Shown here one piece after another: positions 1-7,479 of a stretch of DNA of 28,676 bases. Source of the DNA: a virus; the IMG/VR virus record IMGVR_UViG_3300023179_000393, positions 1 through 28,676 of that record; one strand, 5' to 3'. The notes beneath the pieces are model-generated. The model was given only the letters and a program-made list of their open reading frames with translations. It made no database searches and was not told where the DNA came from. The position numbers and the translations under genes are program-made. The first letter of the stretch is position 1. Each line of letters starts with the position of its first letter.

Positions 1-335
1 GTACCGAAAATTTAGATATTTATCCAAATGAAACAAAACTTGTTGATACTGGTGTAGCGGTAAAAATTCCAGAAGGCTTCGCCGGGTTCGTATTTAACAG
101 ATCGGGACAAGGTAAAAAGGGAATTATACTACTTAATGGTGTAGGCGTTATTGACAGTGATTATCGTGGAAATATAAAAGTAGCACTAAAAAATATTAGC
201 GATGACAAGTATGAAATTAATATTGGCGATAGAATTGCACAACTAGTAATTATTCCTATCATTATTTGTGATTTTATTGACAGCTGGAATGATACAAAAC
301 GTGGTACTGGAGGATTTGGCAGTACTGGAAAATAG
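1..335 (+). CDS. dut: dUTPase (dUTP pyrophosphatase), 5' end missing
   Basis: Trimeric-type dUTPase, which hydrolyses dUTP to dUMP and pyrophosphate, keeping uracil out of DNA and supplying dUMP for thymidylate synthesis. The frame is open from base 3 to the TAG at 333-335, giving the last 110 residues. Visible family motifs in order are NRSGQG (motif 2), GVIDSDYRG (motif 3, with the catalytic Asp), GDRIAQLVI (motif 4) and the C-terminal RGTGGFGSTG (motif 5), the flexible arm that closes over the nucleotide. Motif 1 and the start codon lie left of the window. The gene ends 8 bases before the ribonucleotide reductase start, so the two are probably one nucleotide-supply operon. No frameshift or substitution of a key residue is seen. 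Confidence 0.96.
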   Translation, partial: TENLDIYPNETKLVDTGVAVKIPEGFAGFVFNRSGQGKKGIILLNGVGVIDSDYRGNIKVALKNISDDKYEINIGDRIAQLVIIPIIICDFIDSWNDTKRGTGGFGSTGK

Positions 336-343
336 GAGATATT

Positions 344-1722
344 ATGCAAGTAAGCACACGCGCACAGGTAATTACTAGAAGGACCTATAATCGTCCTACT
401 AGTGATGATGGTAAACAATTTGAAAACTGGCAACAAACTATTAGGCGAGTTAAAGATCATCAACACTGGTTATGGGAGCGAGCAGTTGGTCGTCAACTCT
501 ACTTCAACGAAGTAGAAGAGCTAGATCAACTAGAAAAATTAATGTTAGAGCGTAAAGTATTAATGGCTGGTCGTACGCTTTGGTTAGGTGGTACAACAGT
601 AGCACAAACTCGTGAAGCCAGTCAATTTAATTGTAGTTTTACACAAGTAGAAACAGTATATGATGTAGTTGATGTATTATGGTTACTACTGCAAGGTGCT
701 GGAGTAGGTTTTAAGCCTATTACTGGCACACTAAATGGATTCTCAAAACCAATTAAAAATATTGAAGTTATTAAGAGTCAACGAACTGCTAAAGGTGGAC
801 TTGAATATAATGTTGAAACCTGGGACGCAAGTACAAAAACTTGGACAATTCAAGTTGGAGATAGTGCAGAAGCCTGGGCGAAGTCTATTGGAAAGTTGCT
901 TGCGGGCAAGTATCCTGCTACTACTCTTGTACTTGATTTTAGTCAACTAAGACCTGCCGGAGAAAGGTTAAAGGGATATGGATGGATTTCAAGTGGTGAT
1001 AGCGCTATTTCAAAAGCTTATGTTGCAATTGCCAACATACTTAATGGTAGGGCTGATAGCCTTCTCACTAGGATGGATATTCTTGACATTATTAATCATT
1101 TGGGAACAATCCTATCCAGTCGTAGAAGTGCTGAAATCGCTCTTTTCGACTACGGTCAACCGGAATGGCAAGAATTTGCAATAGCTAAAAAGGATTTTTG
1201 GTTGTATGGACGTGAGCACAGACAACAATCAAATAACAGTTTAGTATTTAAGGAAAAACCAACACGCCAAGAGCTTAAAGAAATATTTAATCTTATGCTA
1301 GAGGCTGGCGGTAGTGAACCAGGATTTATCAATGAACAAGAAGCTCTTAGACGTGCTCCATGGTTTAAAGGAGCGAATCCCTGTGTTGAAATTTTGCTGG
1401 GCAACAAAAGCTTCTGTAACCTTACAGAAACGGACATCTCCAAGTTTAAAGGTAATACCGCAGGACTACACGATGCGATCAGACTGGCTGCCAGGGCTAA
1501 TTATCGTCAGACCTGTGTTAATCTTAAAGACGGGATCTTACAAGAAGCTTGGCACCTTAACAACTATTTCCTACGTCTCTGTGGAGTTGGTTTAACAGGC
1601 ATTGCAATGCGTCCAGATATGACTAGCTATGACTATGAATATCTAAAACGCACTGCTACTAGCGCAGCTATCTCAATGGCTGATGAACTAGGACTACCGC
1701 GTCCTAAAAATGTTACTTGCGT
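344..1722 (+). CDS. nrdJ: Class II (B12-dependent) ribonucleotide reductase, exon 1
   Basis: Residues 1-459 and two bases of codon 460 of a monomeric adenosylcobalamin-dependent ribonucleoside-triphosphate reductase, which makes dNTPs from NTPs without oxygen. C97 in QFNCSF and C358 in SFCNL fit the active-site disulfide pair. C347 and E349 in NPCVEI fit the thiyl-radical Cys and catalytic Glu of the Lactobacillus leichmannii-type enzyme. GGAG at 336-339 precedes the ATG. Without splicing the frame continues into the intron and stops at 1880-1882, giving a 512-residue product that lacks the KPSGT phosphate loop and the C-terminal Cys pair. Joined to 2519-3104 it gives 654 residues, somewhat shorter than the bacterial enzyme (about 740). 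The host must supply cobalamin. Confidence 0.95.
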
Positions 1723-2518
1723 TAACTATAATTTGGCGCAAATAAAATCCTGTGAATTGCTGGAACATCCTATTATTGAGTTAAGGACAATCAGCAGCCA
1801 AGCCACATTGTTGTGGAAGGTTCAGAGACTATCCGTTAAGGAGTACGCACATAGTTGTGCGGAAGCGCAGGACACAGTTTAATTAACTGTGATGATATAG
1901 TCCGATCTCTATAGTAATATAGAGCAGTTTAATAGGTAATAAAATGCATTTCATATACTGTATAGTAAATAATATTTCAGGATCTATGTATATAGGTCAA
2001 ACATCTAGTAGTATATCTAGAAGATTCTACGAACATAAATATAATGCTTTTTCTATAAATAAGAAAACCAAATTATATGATGCTATGCGTAAGTATGGAG
2101 AAGATGCTTTTTATATAATTGAGTTAGAGTATGTAGAAGATAAACAGCAAGCTAATTTATCCGAAATATCTCATATCAGCGAAAGTAAGAAATTAAATAT
2201 TGAGTTATACAATATGACTGATGGTGGTGAGGGTGGTTTTGTGGTACCAACAGATAAAGTAGAAAGTTGGAAAGCAAAATTATCTACAGCTCGTAAAGGT
2301 AGAACACCTGCTCTCGGTATGAAGCACTCAGAAGAAAATAAAAAATTATTCTCTAAAGTGTCTAATGAATACTGGGAGCAACATAGGGTGTATAACTTAG
2401 ATCAAATAATTTCTTGTGGATCTTTTAAAAAAGCTAATGAATTATATGGAATTAGCAAAACTCATTATTATAGACTTATTAAACGAGCATAGACTAACGA
2501 ACTATGCTGAACATAATG
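1723..2518 (+). ncRNA. Group I self-splicing intron in the reductase gene
   Basis: A 796-base intron, identified from its RNA signatures. P1: exon end TTGCGT (1717-1722) pairs with the internal guide GCGCAA (1736-1741), leaving the expected U.G wobble at the splice site. P10: TTTG (1732-1735) pairs with CAAG (2519-2522). The intron ends in G at 2518 (omega G). The core includes CAATCAGCAGCCAAG from about 1788, and P7 GACTAT (1827-1832) pairs with ATAGTC (1897-1902) inside the typical GATATAGTCC. Hairpins lie at 1846-1861, about 1873-1891 and 1907-1924 (P9). Splicing joins codons in frame as V460-K461-P-S-G, the conserved substrate-phosphate loop. The endonuclease gene sits after P9. The subgroup (IA-like) is a guess from the hairpins between the P7 strands. 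Confidence 0.93.
1944..2492 (+). CDS. GIY-YIG homing endonuclease, intron-encoded
   Basis: A 182-residue site-specific endonuclease that would cut intron-less reductase alleles and drive intron spread. The N-terminal GIY-YIG domain shows FIYCIVN and MYIGQT about ten residues apart, then SRRFYEHK with the expected catalytic Arg, and YNMTDGGEGG near the domain end. The first motif is FIY rather than GIY. Residues about 118-142 (ARKGRTPALGMKHSEENKKL) resemble a NUMOD3 DNA-binding motif, and the C-terminus (FKKANELYGISKTHYYRLI) looks like a small helix-turn-helix of the IENR type. AGGTAA lies just upstream of the ATG. The whole frame lies in the intron, downstream of the catalytic core, so it does not disturb folding. 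It looks intact. Confidence 0.93.
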   Translation: MHFIYCIVNNISGSMYIGQTSSSISRRFYEHKYNAFSINKKTKLYDAMRKYGEDAFYIIELEYVEDKQQANLSEISHISESKKLNIELYNMTDGGEGGFVVPTDKVESWKAKLSTARKGRTPALGMKHSEENKKLFSKVSNEYWEQHRVYNLDQIISCGSFKKANELYGISKTHYYRLIKRA

Positions 2519-3104
2519 CAAGCCGTCGGGTACACTTAGCAAGATCATGGATTGTACAGAAGGGGTACACAAGCCACTAGGCAAATACATATTTAACAAT
2601 GTACAATTTAGTACTTACGATCCAATGATTCCACTATTACGAGATAGTGGTTATAAGGTAATTAATCACCCTACAGATCCTACTAGTGTACTAGTAACAT
2701 TTCCAGTAGAATGGAAAGATGTACCTTTTCATAAGGAAAATGGAAAAGAAGTAAACCTAGAAAGTGCTGTGCAGCAGCTGGAAAGATACAAGTTGTTGCA
2801 AACTAGTTGGACACAGCAAAATACGTCAGTAACAATTAGTTATGATCCTAGCGAAGTGTGCGAGATTATTGATTGGTTATTAAATAACTGGGATTGCTAT
2901 GTAGGTGTAAGTTTTATCTATAGAACTGATCCTACTAAAACCGCTCAAGATTTAGGCTATCTCTACTTACCACAAGAAGTAGTAGACGAATATACTTTTA
3001 AGAAGTATGTTCAAGATCTAAAACCAATCGACGTTGAAGCAGGCAATAGTTTTAACGAGTTATTAGACGATGAATGCGCTAGTGGTGTATGTCCTGTGCG
3101 CTGA
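2519..3104 (+). CDS. nrdJ: Class II (B12-dependent) ribonucleotide reductase, exon 2
   Basis: Residues 460-654 of the spliced reductase. It opens with KPSGTLSK (the substrate phosphate-binding loop), continues through MDCTEGVH and a stretch YDPMIPLLRDSGY as in the Lactobacillus-type enzyme, and ends in C646-A-S-G-V-C651-P-V-R, matching the swinging C-terminal Cys pair that re-reduces the active site with thioredoxin or a similar donor. The first ATG of the frame is at 2547, but it is internal: the 28 bases before it are coding and belong to the conserved loop. The stop TGA is at 3102-3104. Only when exon 1 and exon 2 are joined does one protein contain all five family cysteines, which argues for a functional spliced gene and against a pseudogene. 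Confidence 0.95.
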
Positions 3105-3142
3105 GGGTATTTAAAGAAACTATTTAAGCAATAAGAAACAAT

Positions 3143-3322
3143 ATGGAAGATACTATACTAAAATTTGAATTTTCAATTCAAGAAACTAACACTATTTTAA
3201 CTGCACTACAAGAACTACCTGCTAAAATCGCTAATCCACTTAGCACAAAAATTCAGCAGCAAGCTCAGCCACAGCTACCAAAGCCCGAAGCTGAGCAACC
3301 AAGTTTAGAAGTAGTTAAGTAA
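3143..3322 (+). CDS. Small conserved phage protein, 59 residues
   Basis: A short protein starting MEDTILKFEF and ending in a Gln/Pro-rich tail (IQQQAQPQLPKPEAE). The first 35 residues look like a beta strand followed by a helix (EETNTILTALQEL type), and similar short proteins occur near nucleotide-metabolism genes in marine phages, by memory. It has no signal peptide, membrane segment or catalytic motif that I can see. It is the last gene before the terminator and probably shares the reductase message; the gap after the reductase is 38 bases. The ribosome site is weak (AAGAAA). Function unknown. Confidence 0.8.
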   Translation: MEDTILKFEFSIQETNTILTALQELPAKIANPLSTKIQQQAQPQLPKPEAEQPSLEVVK

Positions 3323-3323
3323 T

Positions 3324-3351
3324 AAAAAAGCCCGCACTAGCGGGCTTTTTT
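3324..3351 (+). terminator. Bidirectional intrinsic terminator at the strand switch
   Basis: A perfect 12-bp stem (AAAAAAGCCCGC pairing with GCGGGCTTTTTT) with the four-base loop ACTA. It has a T run on both strands, so it can end transcripts from either direction. It begins two bases after the last plus-strand gene and stops two bases before the end of the minus-strand gene at 3354, separating the two converging transcription units. Confidence 0.95.
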
Positions 3352-3353
3352 AT

Positions 3354-3986
3354 TTATAGTGGTGTATCTAATATACTATCTTCTTCATCTACAGTCATAT
3401 CACCCATATCGTGTAATTGACTAAATACTTCTATTAGTATATCACGATAGGGTTGAGCTACCATATGTAGGTCTAGTAAGTAAACATCTAGGTGATCATT
3501 GCGTAGTAGTTCAGCATGATACATAAATTGACCAAATGCTTCTAGGTCTTCACTAATATTTTGATTAGCATAATCTTCTAGAACTTGTGCAATAACCATT
3601 CTATCCGTATGTGCAACTATACCTTTTTGTGCTAGTTTAACTAGTTGCAATGCTTTCTTTTCACGTTCACGCATAATTTGATCTCGTTTTGAACTACTCC
3701 AACTATATCCACCATCACCACCCCAAAGATCCCAAGCTACACGGCCTTTACTAGGAAAACCTTCTTCTCCACTATTAAATCCAGTTGCACGTTTATCTAC
3801 TTCATGACGACTAAAAAAGCTGTACATACGTAATACAGTACTTGCTGACAATGGATCACGATCTTTTAGTTGATTAGCTCTAGCTAATCCTACTAAAGTA
3901 CCACCTGCTCTACCTTCACTTTTCCACTTAAGTGCTCGGCGCGCAGCACTAGCCATGCCAGTAGTTGGTTTATAAGTTTTAGCCAT
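3354..3986 (-). CDS. Conserved phage protein with RALKW...GGT/DLWGGD motifs
   Basis: A 210-residue soluble protein. The first about 100 residues carry a strongly patterned module that I recognise from many phage genomes: GMASAARRALKWKSEGRAGG, then VGLARANQL, then TVLRMYSFFSRHEVDK and a Gly/Trp-rich end (GRVAWDLWGGDGGYSW). The basic, helical first half suggests nucleic-acid contact, but no named fold is certain. The second half is helical and acidic, and ends in DEEDSILDTPL. It overlaps the upstream gene by 8 bases and is the last gene of the minus-strand cluster, ending beside the terminator. In some phages this module is found fused to or near head-maturation genes; no protease residues are seen here. 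Function unresolved. Confidence 0.85.
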   Translation of the reverse strand: MAKTYKPTTGMASAARRALKWKSEGRAGGTLVGLARANQLKDRDPLSASTVLRMYSFFSRHEVDKRATGFNSGEEGFPSKGRVAWDLWGGDGGYSWSSSKRDQIMREREKKALQLVKLAQKGIVAHTDRMVIAQVLEDYANQNISEDLEAFGQFMYHAELLRNDHLDVYLLDLHMVAQPYRDILIEVFSQLHDMGDMTVDEEDSILDTPL

Positions 3987-4425
3987 CTGATACCTCAGCT
4001 TTACTAGGTGTTATAAATTTTACATTTGCATTGTTAGGATCTAAGTTAGGATCTTCCCAATCATTGCAAGTACGTAGCGCTGAACAAGTAATAGACCATC
4101 TAGTACATACAGCAGTAGGCATACCCTGTATATCTGCCCATTTTGGTATAACTGGAAGATCACTAGCTTTTAGCTGCCCTCCAGGACTAGAGGGTATCAG
4201 TGCTACTATTTCTGGATCATTATTATAGTGTGCACAATTCATACATAATCTTGTACGTGCTACTCCATCTGGTACTGCCCATAATAGTGCTTTATTTTGC
4301 CAATAACTAGTACTCGGCTCTCTAGGATCTGCTGGCCCTAATTCAGCATATTCTATACAAGTTAAATGATTTTTAAAATTTAACTCTTGATAAGTTAAAC
4401 ATACTGCTAGTGAATCTGTACTCAT
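3979..4425 (-). CDS. Cys-rich phage protein, possible metal-binding
   Basis: A 148-residue protein with two Cys clusters: C61-x-x-C64 (RLCMNCAHYN) and C107, C114 and C120 (VCTRWSITCSALRTCNDWE), plus C9 and C23. The spacing of CxxC followed by three Cys suggests a bound zinc ion or iron-sulfur cluster. It has no signal peptide and no membrane helix. Its start ATG overlaps the cyclase stop as ATGA, so it is probably translationally coupled to the cyclase, and its own end overlaps the next gene by 8 bases. I have seen similar Cys arrangements in unnamed marine phage proteins but know no function. Confidence 0.82.
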   Translation of the reverse strand: MSTDSLAVCLTYQELNFKNHLTCIEYAELGPADPREPSTSYWQNKALLWAVPDGVARTRLCMNCAHYNNDPEIVALIPSSPGGQLKASDLPVIPKWADIQGMPTAVCTRWSITCSALRTCNDWEDPNLDPNNANVKFITPSKAEVSDG

Positions 4426-5654
4426 TGTTTCATCCTGTTATCATCCATAAATTTAATTTGATCTACTAGTGCATCAGCATCTGTTTTAAAATTATTAAAT
4501 TCAGCTTTGCTAATATTTTTGTTTAATGCTTCTAGTAGTTTTTGTGCTTCAGCACTATGTTCTGCACGAGCAGCATAGAGCCAACGAAAAGCATTTTTAT
4601 TGTCTTGTACTTTTAAGTAATACTTACCTAAACTAAGCATAGCCGGTACTTTACGTTTCATAGCACTTTCTTGTAGATCTGCTATAACACTATTAATTTC
4701 ACTAGTACTACTATTAGAATTATTAAATATTAACATAGCTAATTTATAACTAGCCTCTTCATTAACCAGTGCAGCTTGTTGTAAAAGTTTAATACTTAAA
4801 CTTTCGCTATCTTCTAGAACTAAATCAGCTATTTTTATTGTTGTTTCACTATTGGTATTTTGACAAAATTCGCCAAATATTGCTAAAACATAAGGCTTTA
4901 GTTCTTGTGTAACTAGATTTTTTTGAAACATATCAATTAATTCATTTAGTGCTTCGCTATCTTGTTTACTAATACGCCACATCAATATTCTAGTAGCTGC
5001 ATTAAAATTTTTATTACGTTTAAAATTTTGAGCATCTGCTATAGTTTTATTTCTAGCTGCTTGATCATTTACTATAGCAGCTATAAGTTCTCTATGACTT
5101 TTAGTTAGTGCACTATTTTTAGCTTTTGGTGCTTTGTTTAAGTGTGGATTAGGCTCTGCATATGAAAGTACTACACTCCATATTTCCATTGGATCAACAT
5201 TTTTAAATTCTTGTTTACCACGGCTAACATATTTGTATTCTTTTAGCTTACCTTTTACTAAATCATAAACTGATTGTGTCATAGTAACACCACCATAATC
5301 AGCTAGACTTTCTGTACGAGCAGCTAGATTAACAGCGTCGCCCATAAGATTAGTACCATATATCCAAACTTCTCCTATATGCATACCTATACGCCAACGC
5401 ATACTATTATTTAGTTTGTACATTTCATCTTGCATGTTAATACTAAATTTAACAGCATCAACAGCACTAGCAAACTCTACAAATACACTATCACCACCAG
5501 TATTAAATAATCTGCCATGATATTTATTAATTAGTGGATCAATTATACTACGACATTTATCTAGTTTAGCCAATGTAGCTAGTTCATCTTGTTGCATTTG
5601 TGAACTATAGCCAATAACATCTCCGCATATAATAGTTGCTAGTTTAGTTTCCAT
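4422..5654 (-). CDS. Class III nucleotide cyclase with helical-repeat C-terminus
   Basis: A 410-residue protein. Residues about 1-165 form a class III adenylate/guanylate cyclase domain: metal-binding Asp in CGDVIGYS (D12) and in NTGGDSVFVEF (D55), and transition-state residues N109 and R113 in GDAVNLAARTE. The catalytic set is present, so activity is likely. The usual adenine-selecting Lys before TxGD is Asn (N51) and the Asp partner position looks like N103, so the base is uncertain. Residues about 195-390 are short helical hairpins of the Sel1/TPR type (ALNELIDMF, AMLSLGKYYL), probably for protein contacts. No membrane segment is seen. The start overlaps a one-TM coiled-coil gene by 11 bases, suggesting a joint product. 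Activity and substrate are untested. Confidence 0.88.
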   Translation of the reverse strand: METKLATIICGDVIGYSSQMQQDELATLAKLDKCRSIIDPLINKYHGRLFNTGGDSVFVEFASAVDAVKFSINMQDEMYKLNNSMRWRIGMHIGEVWIYGTNLMGDAVNLAARTESLADYGGVTMTQSVYDLVKGKLKEYKYVSRGKQEFKNVDPMEIWSVVLSYAEPNPHLNKAPKAKNSALTKSHRELIAAIVNDQAARNKTIADAQNFKRNKNFNAATRILMWRISKQDSEALNELIDMFQKNLVTQELKPYVLAIFGEFCQNTNSETTIKIADLVLEDSESLSIKLLQQAALVNEEASYKLAMLIFNNSNSSTSEINSVIADLQESAMKRKVPAMLSLGKYYLKVQDNKNAFRWLYAARAEHSAEAQKLLEALNKNISKAEFNNFKTDADALVDQIKFMDDNRMKQ

Positions 5655-5829
5655 GTTTTACATCTTTAAGTAATCTATTTACTTGATCCCAGAGAGCAGT
5701 AATTTGTTTGTCATAATTTTTTTCTAGATAATCTAATCTTACTTTAATTGTAACTGCATAGGCAGCTATGGCAACTAAGCCAGCTCCTAAAAACCACAAT
5801 TTACTTACTGCTTCTGTAACTGTTTCCAT
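5644..5829 (-). CDS. Small one-TM coiled-coil membrane protein
   Basis: A 61-residue protein with one transmembrane helix at about 10-28 (KLWFLGAGLVAIAAYAVTI), followed by a heptad-like charged helix (RLDYLEKNYDKQITALW). The topology suggests a membrane-anchored coiled coil. AGGAA lies upstream of the ATG. It overlaps the cyclase start by 11 bases and follows PhoH by 5 bases. It might be a membrane tether for the cyclase or a small lysis-related protein. It is not XhlA-like, because the membrane helix comes first. Function unknown. Confidence 0.75.
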   Translation of the reverse strand: METVTEAVSKLWFLGAGLVAIAAYAVTIKVRLDYLEKNYDKQITALWDQVNRLLKDVKHGN

Positions 5830-5834
5830 AATTA

Positions 5835-6506
5835 TTAGTTCCTATAAGCCATTATAATATCTTTACATAATTTACTACGAACAATATCTTGATCCATAAA
5901 TCTTACTACTTCAATACCTTGAATATGTTCTAGTCTCTTAGCAGCATCTTCTAGGCCACTATTAGTAATATCACTTTGATCATGATCACCACTAACTATT
6001 ATTTTACAGTTTTTACCTATGCGACTCAAGATCATTTTCATTTCATCACGAGTAGCATTTTGCGCTTCGTCTAGTAATACTATACAGTCATCAAAAGTAA
6101 CTCCGCGCATAAATCCTAGTGGTTTAGGTTCTATATCGCCCTTATTAAGTGCATATTCATAAAATCCAGTACCTAAGCTACGAATAAAAATATCATTAAA
6201 AGGTTCTAGGTAGGGAGCATATTTTTCATCTAGTGTGCCAGGTAAGAATCCTAGACCGCGGCCTGTTTCTATGTTAGGTCTAGTAAGTATAATTTTATTT
6301 ATGCGACGATAAAATAATTCACGAGCAGCATAAGTAGCTGCAATATAAGTTTTACCAGTTCCTGCACTACCTATACCAAAAATTATATTATTTTCACATA
6401 TAGCACGTAAATATGTTTCTTGAATATAATTTAGTGGTGTTATTTCCTTAAAATTAAATTCTACGGGTATTACACTGCGTTCTTTTTTAGCGCTGCTTTT
6501 GCCCAT
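5835..6506 (-). CDS. phoH: PhoH-like ATPase
   Basis: A 223-residue P-loop ATPase of the PhoH family (the C-terminal half of superfamily 1-type helicases), common in marine phages. Walker A is GSAGTGKT (46-53), Walker B is CIVLLDEAQN (141-150), and a motif III-like VSGDHDQSD follows at 171-179. LTRPNIETGRGLGFLPG (74-90) is a typical PhoH block. It lacks a PIN nuclease or KH domain, as most phage members do. Its role is unsettled; RNA metabolism and stress or phosphate response have been suggested. AGGAA precedes the ATG. Gaps to its neighbours are 5 and 27 bases. Confidence 0.95.
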   Translation of the reverse strand: MGKSSAKKERSVIPVEFNFKEITPLNYIQETYLRAICENNIIFGIGSAGTGKTYIAATYAARELFYRRINKIILTRPNIETGRGLGFLPGTLDEKYAPYLEPFNDIFIRSLGTGFYEYALNKGDIEPKPLGFMRGVTFDDCIVLLDEAQNATRDEMKMILSRIGKNCKIIVSGDHDQSDITNSGLEDAAKRLEHIQGIEVVRFMDQDIVRSKLCKDIIMAYRN

Positions 6507-6533
6507 ATTAATTCCTATTAAGTTAGTTAAAGA

Positions 6534-6809
6534 TTACTTCTTATCCGGTACTTTATTACCTTCTAATTTCTGATGAATCTTAACTTCCTTGCAAACTTGG
6601 TCTGGCTTACCTTCTTTATCTAAAACTGGTTTACCATCCTTTATTTTATCAATACAAGCTTTTTCTTTTTTAGCATCTTCTTTTTTACTAGGAGCTTTAT
6701 CTTCTTTTTTAGTAGGAGGTTTTTCTTCTTTTTTAATGATAGTTTCTAATGCTAAAGTATTAGTTACTAAAAAAGTTGATACTAGTAGTGCTAATAAAGT
6801 TTTTGACAT
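6534..6809 (-). CDS. Exported Lys/Glu-rich small protein
   Basis: A 91-residue protein with a clear Sec signal peptide (MSKTLLALLVSTFLVTNTLA, likely cut after about residue 20) and a highly charged mature part with imperfect repeats (PPTKKEDK, APSKKEDA, KKEK). It contains two cysteines (near residues 52 and 73) that could form a disulfide in the periplasm. There is no lipobox. The composition suggests an unfolded periplasmic linker or competitor for envelope interactions. AAGG lies upstream of the ATG. It stands between PhoH and a two-TM protein in the membrane-protein cluster. Function unknown. Confidence 0.78.
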   Translation of the reverse strand: MSKTLLALLVSTFLVTNTLALETIIKKEEKPPTKKEDKAPSKKEDAKKEKACIDKIKDGKPVLDKEGKPDQVCKEVKIHQKLEGNKVPDKK

Positions 6810-6820
6810 ATTTATAACCT

Positions 6821-7267
6821 TTATATTTCTGGAAATTGTGGTTGTGGTGGCTGTAGTTTGCCTCCAAAACCAACGGTTACTTGATTACCACCATTTGTAC
6901 CTATATTAACACCACTACTACCAACTGTAATTGTAGGCATTGTTGTAGGTGATGGGCTAGGTGGACGATCCCAACCTTTATTTGCAGATTTTAATGCTTC
7001 TTTTTGTGCTTCTTTATCTCCATGTGCTAGCATAATACCACTAAGTGTACCTGTTAAAAATGTAGCAATAGGAATTATAAGTTCAAAAAATTTATTATCT
7101 ACAGGACTCATACCATTCATTGGTTGAGTTACAAATATTAAACTATAAAGTACAACAAATACAATACCAAATAATGTTAAAGCTAGTGTCATACCTATAA
7201 AAAATTTAAGTCGAGCCATTAACTCATCTTCAGTATAGCGTGGACCACTCCATAAATCTTTAATCAT
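6821..7267 (-). CDS. Two-TM membrane protein, holin candidate
   Basis: A 148-residue protein with two hydrophobic helices (residues about 24-46, FIGMTLALTLFGIVFVVLY; and about 64-83, LIIPIATFLTGTLSGIMLA) followed by a charged segment and a Pro/Gly-rich tail ending PQPQFPEI. The N-terminus is soluble and charged. Two membrane helices and a position upstream of PhoH and downstream of lysis genes make a holin possible, but the long low-complexity tail is unusual for one. The start overlaps the upstream lipoprotein gene as ATGA. It could also be a scaffold protein in the inner membrane. Confidence 0.75.
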   Translation of the reverse strand: MIKDLWSGPRYTEDELMARLKFFIGMTLALTLFGIVFVVLYSLIFVTQPMNGMSPVDNKFFELIIPIATFLTGTLSGIMLAHGDKEAQKEALKSANKGWDRPPSPSPTTMPTITVGSSGVNIGTNGGNQVTVGFGGKLQPPQPQFPEI

Positions 7268-7476
7268 TTACAATCCTTTTGTTTTGGTCGCCATTGATTA
7301 TTGCTAATACGTTCTTTTTCATAAGGTGTTAAATCTTCAGGACATGTACCATTAGCATTACAGTAGGGTTTTTTACAGGCCTTATGCTCCCAATTATCTG
7401 GATTTTGACATGGATAACGATACATATCACTACAACTAACTAAAAATAAACTTATAATTAGTAATATTAGTGGCAT
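7264..7476 (-). CDS. Small Cys-rich lipoprotein
   Basis: A 70-residue protein with a short hydrophobic N-terminus and lipobox LVSC (cleavage before C15), so probably a lipoprotein. The mature part has six further cysteines (CQNP, CKKPYCNANGTCPED, DCK), enough for three disulfides in the periplasm or on the cell surface. AAGGG precedes the ATG. The stop overlaps the downstream two-TM gene as ATGA, so both are probably made together. A role in superinfection exclusion by a phage lipoprotein is possible by analogy only; no direct evidence is seen. Confidence 0.78.
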   Translation of the reverse strand: MPLILLIISLFLVSCSDMYRYPCQNPDNWEHKACKKPYCNANGTCPEDLTPYEKERISNNQWRPKQKDCK

Positions 7477-7479
7477 AAT

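Noticed and set aside
1723-1882. Reading the reductase as a 512-residue truncated protein or a broken gene
   Set aside because: The tail after V460 has no similarity to the family, and the missing KPSGT block reappears in frame at 2519 with group I intron signals on both sides.
4422-5829. A complete Pycsar-type defence operon (cyclase plus membrane effector)
   Set aside because: The neighbouring 61-residue membrane protein has no cyclic-nucleotide-binding domain; only a partial resemblance remains, so I kept it as a hypothesis for the cyclase alone.
6809-6816. TATAAATA on the minus strand, resembling a T4-type late promoter
   Set aside because: It overlaps the start codon of the 6534-6809 gene, so a transcript would begin inside it, and no such box recurs ahead of the other late genes.
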